A DNA stretch of 64,000 bases. It comes from Provencibacterium sp. (GTDB taxonomy: Bacteria; Bacillota; Clostridia; Oscillospirales; Ruminococcaceae). The DNA is taken from the NCBI GenBank assembly GCA_022792175.1, contig JAAWAN010000037.1, positions 1-64,000 of the forward strand, given 5' to 3'. The notes beneath the pieces were generated by a model, which was given only the letters and a program-made list of their open reading frames with translations, had not been told where the DNA came from and searched no databases. The translations under genes were made by a program, and so were the position numbers. Below, one piece after another: positions 1 to 8,700 of this stretch. Position 1 is the stretch's first letter. The number at the start of each line of letters is the position of its first letter.

Positions 1-22
1 AATTTGCGTATCTGCTCTCTCG

Positions 23-88
23 GTGTTATAATCTCCACAAGGCATTCCCTCTCGTGTTTTGTGGTTGGTCGCGCTTCCATTATAACAC
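23..88. repeat. 10-bp inverted repeat in gene-free left end
   Basis: GTGTTATAAT (23-32) recurs inverted as ATTATAACAC (79-88) with a 46-base spacer. Each arm holds a TATAAT-like hexamer. Bases 1-402 have no convincing gene, and the composition is more AT-rich than what follows. The arms could be remains of a mobile element cut by the window edge or facing promoters; the sequence does not decide. The rest of 1-402 shows only the ribosome site of the next gene. Confidence 0.4.
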
Positions 89-402
89 TTGAGGCTATGC
101 CTTCTTTTTTGCCTTTTTTCAGATTTGCTCATTTATAGTTTTTTATATATATTTTCACTATAAAACGACGCCATTTCCTCCTCCGTCTGCTGATAAAGTA
201 GGAAATCACAGAATAAAACCGCAGGACAGGCTTTGGTACAAAACCTATATATTTTACAATTATGGCAAGAATATTCTGGGCTTTCAGGAGAGAAAAGCCG
301 TGCAGCCTGCCCGCCAGTATCAGGACGCGCCTGCCCGGAATAGTATGCTTTAGAGGTTTCTTATTTTCATCCCCATGCAAATACCTGTAAGGAGGAAACA
401 GT

Positions 403-1488
403 ATGACCGATGGTGTAAGGCTGCTGCGGTTTTTTCTGGGCGCAAACACGCCGCAGGGCTTTGTTTCAAGGTTTGACCAGCTCGAACGGGAAAAGGATGG
501 CTGGGAAACCCATATCATCAAGGGTGGGCCGGGCAGCGGAAAATCAACGCTGATGAAGAGGATTGCCAGGGCGGCAGAAGGGCCGGGGGAAACGGTGGAG
601 GAAATCTACTGCTCATCCGATTGCGGATCGCTCGATGGGGTCATTATACATAACCGGCGCTTCTCGGTGGCAGACGGCACCCCGCCGCACCTGCTTGAGC
701 CCAAATGCCCCGGCGCCTATGACAGCATTCTCAACCTCTGCTCCTGCTGGAATGCCGAAAAGCTGCGTGCCCGTCGCGGGGAGATTATGGCGCTCTCCCG
801 GCGCATTTCCTCGCTGCATGCGCAGTCCACCCGCTTTCTCTCGGCCTATGCCGCGCTCGCCGGGGAAAACCGGATGTTTGCGCTGGAATGCACCGACACC
901 GAGAAAATCCGCGAGCATGCCGCCCGCCTCGCAGCGCGGGAAATGCGCCGCCGCTCAGGGCATACCCCGCATGAGGATATCCGGTTTTTAAGCGGTATAA
1001 CCGACCGGGGAATCTTCGTTTTTGAAGAAACCGCCCGTACACTGGCCGAGCGCATCTATATCATAGAGGATGACTGCGGCGCAGCCTCCCGCATTTTGCT
1101 TTTTGAGCTGCGCCGGCTCGCCCTCTCGCGCGGGTATGACATCATCTCCTGTTTCTGTCCTGTCGAGCCGGATGAAAAGCTGGAGCACCTGTTTATTCCC
1201 GCCCTTTCGCTCGGGTTTATGACCTCCAATCGCCGCCACCCGCTCTCCCTTACCCCCTATCGGGTACTGCACGCGCGCCGTTTTACCGATACCGAGGCGC
1301 TGCGCCGGCACCGGCAGCGGCTCTCCTTCTCCCGCAAGATGGGGGCACAGATGCTCGAAAAGTCCGCCGCCTGCCTGAAGGAGGCCAAAGCGCTGCATGA
1401 TGAGCTGGAGGCCCACTATATCGCCGCCATGGATTTCGCCGCGCTCGACAGCTTTGCCGAAAAAACCATCCGGGAGCTGCTCGGATAA
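403..1488 (+). CDS. P-loop ATPase of the PRK06851-like family
   Basis: A 361-residue protein with a Walker A motif GGPGSGKST near residues 41-49, followed by a Cys-rich stretch containing CSSDCGSLDGVII. The N-terminal signature FFLGANTPQGF and the CSSD..SLDGV segment match what I recall of an uncharacterised clostridial ATPase family (PRK06851-like), some members of which have two nucleotide-binding halves; only one clear P-loop is visible here. It has no membrane segment or signal peptide, so it should be cytoplasmic. The start is fixed by AAGGAGG shortly before ATG. It stands alone, with a strong hairpin downstream. Its substrate and cellular role are unknown. Confidence 0.75.
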   Translation: MTDGVRLLRFFLGANTPQGFVSRFDQLEREKDGWETHIIKGGPGSGKSTLMKRIARAAEGPGETVEEIYCSSDCGSLDGVIIHNRRFSVADGTPPHLLEPKCPGAYDSILNLCSCWNAEKLRARRGEIMALSRRISSLHAQSTRFLSAYAALAGENRMFALECTDTEKIREHAARLAAREMRRRSGHTPHEDIRFLSGITDRGIFVFEETARTLAERIYIIEDDCGAASRILLFELRRLALSRGYDIISCFCPVEPDEKLEHLFIPALSLGFMTSNRRHPLSLTPYRVLHARRFTDTEALRRHRQRLSFSRKMGAQMLEKSAACLKEAKALHDELEAHYIAAMDFAALDSFAEKTIRELLG

Positions 1489-1522
1489 AAAGGAAAAAGG
1501 CCGTTTTGGCCCACCCGTCCGC

Positions 1523-1574
1523 GGCATGCAAAAAACGCAGGCCCTGCCAGGGAGCAAAGCGTTTTTTGCATGCC
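1523..1574. terminator. Long-stem terminator after the ATPase gene
   Basis: A perfect 16-bp stem, GGCATGCAAAAAACGC (1523-1538) with its complement (1559-1574), has a smaller hairpin in its loop and T-rich sequence just beyond. It lies about 35 bases after the ATPase stop codon. Confidence 0.65.
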
Positions 1575-1592
1575 TGCAGGCGGTTTTTTATT

Positions 1593-1631
1593 TGCATGAG
1601 ACGGACAGGCCGATGCATGAAACGGACAGGC
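1593..1631 (+). repeat. Two tandem 18-bp direct repeats
   Basis: TGCATGAGACGGACAGGC (1593-1610) is repeated at 1614-1631 with one change. The function is unknown. It lies between the terminator and the nifJ promoter. Confidence 0.5.
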
Positions 1632-1736
1632 AAAAGGTACAATAAAACGGCCCGCACCTCGAAAAACGCATTTTCTGTTCCGCTTTTCCCGCCCGGACAG
1701 CTCTGTCTGCCAAAGCGCGCCCGCTTGTCCCGCCCC

Positions 1737-1768
1737 TTTGCCGCCAAATCGCACAAAATGGCGGCAAA
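1737..1768. promoter_or_regulatory. Palindrome upstream of the nifJ promoter
   Basis: TTTGCCGCCA (1737-1746) pairs with TGGCGGCAAA (1759-1768) across 12 bases. It lies 16 bases upstream of the -35 box and has no T-run, so an operator or activator site is more likely than a terminator. The binding protein is unknown. Confidence 0.4.
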
Positions 1769-1774
1769 TTGCGC

Positions 1775-1812
1775 ATATCGCTCTTTACAGCGATATCCAA
1801 ACGTGTTAAAAT
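1775..1812 (+). promoter_or_regulatory. nifJ promoter with overlapping palindrome
   Basis: TTTACA (1784-1789), 17 bases, then TAAAAT (1807-1812) forms a good sigma-A promoter about 70 bases before the nifJ start. ATATCGCT (1775-1782) and AGCGATAT (1789-1796) form an inverted repeat across the -35 box, which is where a repressor would sit. It does not resemble the usual Rex or CcpA site. Confidence 0.6.
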
Positions 1813-1884
1813 CTAGTAGGATAGCCAATTTGTGCTTTACATTTCAAAAAGGTTAATTCATCCAAAGGGAGGAAATAAGAAAGT

Positions 1885-4800
1885 ATGGCAAGAAAGAGAA
1901 AGACGATGGACGGCAACCATGCGGCCGCGCATGTGTCGTATGCGTTCACCGACGTTGCCGCGATCTATCCGATCACCCCTTCGTCCGTGATGGCGGAGGC
2001 GACCGATGAGTGGTCCGCAAACGGCAAAAAGAACCTGTTCGGCCGCACGGTGCGCGTGGTCGAAATGCAGAGCGAGGCCGGCGCGGCCGGCACGGTGCAC
2101 GGTTCGCTGCAGGGCGGCGCGCTGACCACCACCTTCACCGCTTCGCAGGGCCTGCTGTTGATGATCCCGAACATGTACAAAATCGCCGGCGAGCTGCTCC
2201 CCGCCGTTATCGATGTGTCTGCCCGCTGCGTCGCGTCCCATGCGCTCAATATCTATGGCGACCATTCGGACGTTTACGCCTGCCGTCAGACCGGCTTCGC
2301 CATGCTCGCTTCCCAGAACCCGCAGGAGGTTATGGACCTCGGCGCCGTCGCCCATCTCTCGGCAATCAAGGGCCGCGTTCCCTTCCTGCACTTCTTCGAT
2401 GGCTTCCGCACCTCCCACGAGCTGCAGAAGATCGAGGTCTGGGATGACGAGGACCTGCGCGACATGCTCGATATGGATGCGGTCGAGTCCTTCCGGAACC
2501 GTTCGCTCAACCCGAACCGCCCGGTCCTGCGCGGCACCGCCCAGAACCCGGACATCTTCTTCCAGGCGAGAGAGGCCTGCAACCCCTACTATGATGCGCT
2601 GCCTGCCATCGTAGAGGAGTATATGCACAAGGTCAACGCGAAGATCGGCACGAATTATGAGCTTTTCAACTACTATGGCGCGCCGGATGCCAAACACATC
2701 ATCATCGCCATGGGTTCGGTCAACGACACCGCCGAAGAGACCATCGACTATATGAACGCACATGGCGACAAGGTCGGCCTCATCAAGGTTCGCCTCTACC
2801 GCCCGTTCTCGAAGGAGCACCTGATTGCCGCCATTCCGGAGACGGTCGAGACCATCACCGTTCTTGACCGCACCAAGGAACCCGGCTCTCTGGGCGAGCC
2901 GCTCTATCTCGATGTTGTTCTCGCTCTCAGGGGCAGCCAGTTTAACGATACTCCCATCTTCTCCGGGCGCTATGGCCTCGGCTCGAAGGATACCGTTCCC
3001 GCGGACATCATGGCCGTTTACCACAACGCCAAGACCCGCGAGAAGGAGCGCTTCACCGTTGCCATCAACGACGATGTGACCGGCCTGTCGCTGATGCGTG
3101 CGCCCAATGCGCCCGACACCCAGCGCGAGGGCACCAGCGCCTGCAAGTTCTGGGGCCTCGGCTCGGACGGCACCGTCGGCGCCAACAAGAACTCGATCAA
3201 GATTATCGGCGACCACACCGATATGTATGTACAGGCCTACTTTGACTATGACTCGAAGAAGTCGGGCGGCCTGACTGTTTCCCACCTGCGCTTCGGCCAT
3301 ACGCCGATCAAGTCCACCTACCTCATCAACAAGGCGGATTTTGTCGCCTGCCACAACCCCGCCTATGTTGACAAATACGACATGGTGCAGGATCTGAAAA
3401 AGGGCGGCTCCTTCCTGCTCAACTGCCCCTGGAGCGCAGAAGAGCTGGAGACCCGCCTGCCCGGCAAGATGAAGAAATATATCGCTGACAATGATATCAA
3501 CTTCTATATCATCGACGGTATCGATATCGGCCGCAAGATCGGCCTGGGCGGACGCATCAACACCGTTTTACAGTCTGCCTTCTTCACCATTGCGAACATC
3601 ATCCCGGCTGCCGACGCCATTCAGTATATGAAGGACGCCGCCACCGCTTCCTATGGCCGCAAGGGCGAGGCCGTCGTCAAGATGAACCACGACGCTATCG
3701 AAGCCGGCGCCAAGGAGTTTAAGAAGGTCGAGGTTCCCGCCTCCTGGAAGAACGCGACCGACGATACGCAAAAGCATGCCGCCACCGGCGAGCGCCGCGA
3801 CGTTGTCGATTTTGTCAACAACATCCTCATCCCCGAGACCGCACAGCACGGCAACGAGCTGCCCGTTTCCGCCTTTAAGGATGCTCCGGACGGCACCTTC
3901 CCGGTAGGCTCCTCCGCCTATGAGAAGCGCGGCGTTGCGGTGGATGTTCCCTGCTGGAACCCTGCCAACTGCATTCAGTGCAACTTCTGCTCCTATGTCT
4001 GCCCGCATGCGGTTATCCGCCCGATCGTCATGACCGACGATGAGCTGGCGGCCGCTCCCGAGGGCGTCAAGAGCGCGAAGATGACCGGCATGGCCGGCAT
4101 GAACTTTGTGATGACCGTTTCGGCGCTCGACTGCACCGGCTGCGGCGTCTGCGCGACCGTCTGCCCCGGCAAGAAGGGCGAGAAGGCGCTCGTTATGGAG
4201 AAGCTCGACAGCCAGCTGCCGCAGCAGAAGGTTTTCGACTATGCCGGCAAGCTGCCGAAGAAGCCCGAAGTGCTTGAGAAATTTAAGGAGACCACCGTTA
4301 AGGGCAGCCAGTTCAAGCAGCCCCTGCTCGAGTTCTCCGGCGCCTGCGCAGGCTGCGGCGAAACCCCGTATGCCAAGCTCACTACCCAGCTGTTCGGCGA
4401 TCGGATGTATATCGCCAACGCGACCGGCTGCTCCTCCATCTGGGGCGGCAGCGCTCCCTCCACCCCCTACACCGTCAACCACGAAGGCCACGGTCCTGCA
4501 TGGGCCAACTCGCTGTTTGAGGATAACGCCGAGTATGGATACGGCATGTATCTCGCCCAGGCCACCCTGCGCAAGGACCTCATCGCGAAGGTCTGCGAGC
4601 TGACCAAAGAGACGAAGGATGCCGCTCTCAAGGAAGCCTGCGAAAACTACCTCTCGACGGCCGACAGCAGCGCCGAGAACAAGCCCGCGACTGACAAGCT
4701 GATTGCCGCCCTTGAAAAGAACCGTTCGAACCTGGCTTCGGAAATCCTCAAATACAAGGATTACCTCAACAAGAAGTCGGTCTGGATCTTCGGCGGCGAC

Positions 4801-5436
4801 GGCTGGGCATTTGACATCGGCTTCGGCGGCCTTGACCATGTGCTCGCCTCCGGCGAGGATGTCAATATCCTCTGCTTCAACACCGAGGTTTACTCCAACA
4901 CCGGCGGTCAGTCCTCCAAGGCCACCCCGGTCGGCGCGGTTGCGCAGTTTGCGGCCGCCGGCAAGGAGGTCAAGAGCAAGGACCTCGCCGCCATCGCCAT
5001 GAGCTACGGCTATGTCTATGTTGCTCAGGTTTCGATGGGTGCGGACTACAACCAGTGCATCAAGGCTATGGTTGAGGCGGAGAACTATCATGGCCCGTCG
5101 CTCGTCATCGCCTATGCCCCCTGCATTAACCACGGCATCAAGGGCGGCATGACCCAGGCGGAGAACGAGATGAAGCGCGCAGTGGAGGCCGGTTACTGGC
5201 ACACCTTCCGCTTTGACCCGCGCGTTGCCGAAGAGGGCAAGAATCCCTTCCAGCTCGATTCCAAGCCGCCGAAGGGCAGCTATCAGGACTTCATTGCCGG
5301 AGAGGTTCGCTACTCCTCGCTTACCCGCACCTTCCCCGAGCGCGCCAACGCGCTCTTTGAGAAGGCCGACAAGGTGGCCATTGACAAGTACGAGCACCTC
5401 GTTCGTCTCTCGAAGCTCTATGAGGTCGAGAAGTAA
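1885..5436 (+). CDS. nifJ: Pyruvate:ferredoxin (flavodoxin) oxidoreductase
   Basis: This enzyme oxidatively decarboxylates pyruvate with CoA to acetyl-CoA and CO2 while reducing ferredoxin, the central energy step in fermenting clostridia. At 1,183 residues it matches the usual homodimeric single-chain length. The N-terminal ITPSSVMAE segment belongs to the pyrimidine-binding domain. Two 4Fe-4S motifs follow: CIQCNFCSYVCP near residue 695 and CTGCGVCATVCP near 750. CAGCGETPY near 821 supplies further cluster ligands, and the thiamine diphosphate site runs from GDGWAFDIG near 971 to NTEVYSNTGGQ near 1003. AGGGAGG precedes the ATG. Codon choice is strongly biased (AAG, GAG, CTC, GGC), as expected of a highly expressed gene. 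It is monocistronic, bounded by its own promoter and terminator. Confidence 0.97.
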   Translation: MARKRKTMDGNHAAAHVSYAFTDVAAIYPITPSSVMAEATDEWSANGKKNLFGRTVRVVEMQSEAGAAGTVHGSLQGGALTTTFTASQGLLLMIPNMYKIAGELLPAVIDVSARCVASHALNIYGDHSDVYACRQTGFAMLASQNPQEVMDLGAVAHLSAIKGRVPFLHFFDGFRTSHELQKIEVWDDEDLRDMLDMDAVESFRNRSLNPNRPVLRGTAQNPDIFFQAREACNPYYDALPAIVEEYMHKVNAKIGTNYELFNYYGAPDAKHIIIAMGSVNDTAEETIDYMNAHGDKVGLIKVRLYRPFSKEHLIAAIPETVETITVLDRTKEPGSLGEPLYLDVVLALRGSQFNDTPIFSGRYGLGSKDTVPADIMAVYHNAKTREKERFTVAINDDVTGLSLMRAPNAPDTQREGTSACKFWGLGSDGTVGANKNSIKIIGDHTDMYVQAYFDYDSKKSGGLTVSHLRFGHTPIKSTYLINKADFVACHNPAYVDKYDMVQDLKKGGSFLLNCPWSAEELETRLPGKMKKYIADNDINFYIIDGIDIGRKIGLGGRINTVLQSAFFTIANIIPAADAIQYMKDAATASYGRKGEAVVKMNHDAIEAGAKEFKKVEVPASWKNATDDTQKHAATGERRDVVDFVNNILIPETAQHGNELPVSAFKDAPDGTFPVGSSAYEKRGVAVDVPCWNPANCIQCNFCSYVCPHAVIRPIVMTDDELAAAPEGVKSAKMTGMAGMNFVMTVSALDCTGCGVCATVCPGKKGEKALVMEKLDSQLPQQKVFDYAGKLPKKPEVLEKFKETTVKGSQFKQPLLEFSGACAGCGETPYAKLTTQLFGDRMYIANATGCSSIWGGSAPSTPYTVNHEGHGPAWANSLFEDNAEYGYGMYLAQATLRKDLIAKVCELTKETKDAALKEACENYLSTADSSAENKPATDKLIAALEKNRSNLASEILKYKDYLNKKSVWIFGGDGWAFDIGFGGLDHVLASGEDVNILCFNTEVYSNTGGQSSKATPVGAVAQFAAAGKEVKSKDLAAIAMSYGYVYVAQVSMGADYNQCIKAMVEAENYHGPSLVIAYAPCINHGIKGGMTQAENEMKRAVEAGYWHTFRFDPRVAEEGKNPFQLDSKPPKGSYQDFIAGEVRYSSLTRTFPERANALFEKADKVAIDKYEHLVRLSKLYEVEK

Positions 5437-5467
5437 ACAGATTTATCCGCTTCAGGCAGGTAAAGCA

Positions 5468-5504
5468 GGCCGGGCGGCGCGGTTTTCGCGCCGCCCGGCC
5501 TTTT
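5468..5504 (+). terminator. Rho-independent terminator of nifJ
   Basis: A 14-bp GC stem (GGCCGGGCGGCGCG at 5468-5481 with its complement at 5487-5500) closes a 5-base loop and is followed by TTTT. Confidence 0.85.
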
Positions 5505-5612
5505 GCATCCGCGCAAAGGCAGAGCTGCAAAATACCGGCCGCTTTCCAGCTGTCGATGAAACGCACATTTTAAGTTGATTAAGTTAATACTGGCGCTGTT
5601 TGCATAATTTTA

Positions 5613-5641
5613 TTGAAAAAAGAAGAGAAAGCTAGTATAAT
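5613..5641 (+). promoter_or_regulatory. Promoter of the giant surface protein gene
   Basis: TTGAAA (5613-5618), a 17-base spacer and TATAAT (5636-5641) form a near-consensus sigma-A promoter about 95 bases before the start codon. Bases 5505-5736 otherwise hold only this promoter and the ribosome site. Confidence 0.75.
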
Positions 5642-5736
5642 ATAAAGCGTTTCTTTTAGTCCGTTCAAGACGGGACGGAAAATGATTCCCGCCCTGCCTG
5701 TCCTTTCATAGTGAAAACCAAAAGGAGAGAGTAGCC

Positions 5737-8700
5737 GTGCGTGATGGTCGGATGGAAAGAATCTTTTATCATATGCAGGCAGGCCTGCGGCCGGGCGGCC
5801 GCATGATCATTCTTCTGCTGTGCGCCTGCCTGCTGCTGCAGCCCGTTTTCAGTACAGTTCCCGCTTTCGCGGAGGAAACGGCCGACAGCAGCCTGTGCAG
5901 GCACCATCCAAAGCACACGGACGAATGCGGCTACATAAAAGAGGCGTCGCCCTCCCCCTGCCGCCATGTGCACGACGAAAACTGCGAATATCAGGAGCCT
6001 ACCGTCGGCTTTTCCGGAAGTGAATGTACCCATCAGCACGATGAAGACTGCGGCTACCGGGAGGCGGTAGAGGGACACCCCTGCGAATTTTTCTGCAAGC
6101 AGTGTGCCGCCCAGCCGGTCTTCTTCTGGCAGTGGGTGGATGAAGAAGAAATCCTCCTCTACATAGAAGAGATGCAGCAATGGGGCGTCGGCCTGCCCAG
6201 CGCAAGCGAAGAAACCCCGGTCACGCGGGAAATTCTGGGAGAGTTGCTGCCCTCTGAGGTCACCGTCTTTCTGACGCCGGGCAAGCTGCTCGACAATACG
6301 GACAAGCCGGAGGAGAAACCAGACCCGGAGGAGAAACCAGACAGGGAAGACGAAAATCTGCCGGAAAACCCGAAGCAGCCGGAAAAGGATGGCGAAGAAA
6401 AGAGCTCCTCCCAAAAGCAGCTCACCGTTACCATACCCGGCCAGACAGCGGACGCGGACGACAAAGCGCCCGCAGATTCCAAAGAAAAGGAACCGGGGCA
6501 GGCCGGGGAGCGGCCTGTGCCGTCGCTGACCTATGGTGCCTCCTCCTGGGAGGGGGAGGAGGGCATCCAGCTTCCCATCACCTGGGACTTCTCCGCGCTG
6601 CCCGAAGAGGGGGCCTGTGAGGGGGAGTATACCTTCACCGCCTCGCTGCCAGAGGAGTATACCCTCGCGCAGGATGCGCCCGCGCTTTCTGTCTATGTGC
6701 TGCTGGGCGGAGAGCTGTTTGCGGACCTTGTACCTAAACCCTTCAATTACTGGAGATTTGTTGACCCCGTGAACAAAGATGCGGACCTGCTGGAAGACAA
6801 GCAACTGGATGTGATAGAAGTAACCGGCAGCGTTCCACCGTTTACGGAAATACCCGCTACAATCGACCAACCCAAACAAAAAATAGAAGCAGGTATTAGA
6901 GAACTCGAAAAGATGACTGTCGGCGAAATCTGGAGTTTTTTAGTAGAAACTACCCTCCCAAAACAAATCCGGGGCTGGGGTTTTAGCAGCGTCGACATGG
7001 GAAATGCCGGTATTAATCTGGAGCTTTCCCGTAACAATAAAAAATATGCATTAGAATATAACGATGAGAAAAAGGAGACCCGATATCGCCAATATTCTGG
7101 TGGTGTCTGGGGAACGGTGGATATTGTCTGGCGTCCGTTTTCTAACCCTCAGGACAAGTTGGAAGGGGATACCATTACCTTCTATGCAGATATTGAGCCC
7201 TTTCCAAAGGAAAATCCGACCCGTCAGGTTGTTGTGAATTCGAATAATCCAGCAGATTATGAAAAAGATGCAGACGGCAACAGTCATGAAGACAGTAGCA
7301 AAAACCCTTATATTATCAGCATGACAGTAACCCTGCACAACCTGCCGCTCAAAGAACATATCGTCCCTGCCGTTGAACCGGCGAACACAACGGTGAATCT
7401 CTTTGACTACTGGGTCAACACCGAAACTCCCTCCGCGCCCGAGGGAGATATTCTGACGAAGAGCGACACACACGACCGCTATGATGTAGATGCAGACGGA
7501 AACTCGACAGGCGTCCTTATCCAGGATGTCGCATTTTCAAACGAAAACGACTGGTACAGAGGAATTAACTACGGCCACCTGCTGCTTTTCGGCGACGGGA
7601 TGCTGCATGCCGGCCTTTGGAACAAGGGCGGCGGTCAGGGCACACAATACGGCAACACCTATGCCGGTATGGAGGGAATTGTCGAAAACACGCTGACAGA
7701 CGGTTATCCGGTTCTCAATACAAAGGCCGCCACAAGCCAGTTAAGAGAGGGGCCAGCAGCCCGGGATTATAAAAAGGTTCGGGATTATCTGCTGGCTGGA
7801 AAACATATCAATAATGGATACAGCGGAGAAGATGTCCAAAATCTGAGCGATACCCTGATTGGCTTATGGGAGGCCAGTACCGGCAAAAACATTGATACCG
7901 GCACCGAATCGCTCGACTATCTGTTTTCGCCGGCACAGGGCAACAATAAAAACTATTATGAGAATGTCAAGGGCCTTTTCCAGCTGGATGAAGAAGGCTA
8001 TTACAGCTATGACATGCGCAAAAACTTCGCCGAGTTTGATAAAGGGTCGAACTGCTTCATCCTCTACGATGCGCCGGGCACCTTCCGGACAGACGGACAA
8101 AACAGCTTAGGCAACTTCTTCCCCCTCAATAAGGGCGGGGAGGTCTTTAACGGCGTGAAGGAGGACGGTTCGCTGACCAGCACCGTTGCCCCCTTCAGAA
8201 ACGCCATGAACCACCACTTTGGAATGACAGTGGAGATTGATTTCAGCCAGCCGCTCGGCGGGCGGATTAACGCGGGATCGGGCGGCTCCATACCGATGAC
8301 CTTCGAGTTTTCCGGGGATGATGACGTCTGGGTGTTCATCGATGACGTTCTGGTTCTGGATATCGGCGGCATACACAGTGATCTCTATGGCACCATCAAT
8401 TTCGCCACGGGGGATGTCTGCATTGGCCGCGCCTTTAACACGCATGGTATCCCGGAAATGACAGAGAATCCGAAAGAAATGCCAGACCTGGTGACCCATA
8501 CAAACCTGAAGCAGCTCTATGAAAAGGCACAAAGGACAGGCGCGGTTCTGTGGAACGGAAACACCTTCGCAAGCAACACCACCCACAAGCTCAAAATGTT
8601 CTATCTCGAGCGCGGCAACTATGACTCGAGCATCGCTTTGCGTTTTAATCTGCAGCCGATGCTCTATCAGCAGCTGCGCAAGGTCGACCAGAACGGCGAG

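Noticed and set aside
1858-5397. Long antisense reading frames (498 and 609 codons) opposite nifJ
   Set aside because: They mirror the codon bias of nifJ, match no family by eye and have no ribosome sites; they are frame shadows of a GC-rich gene.
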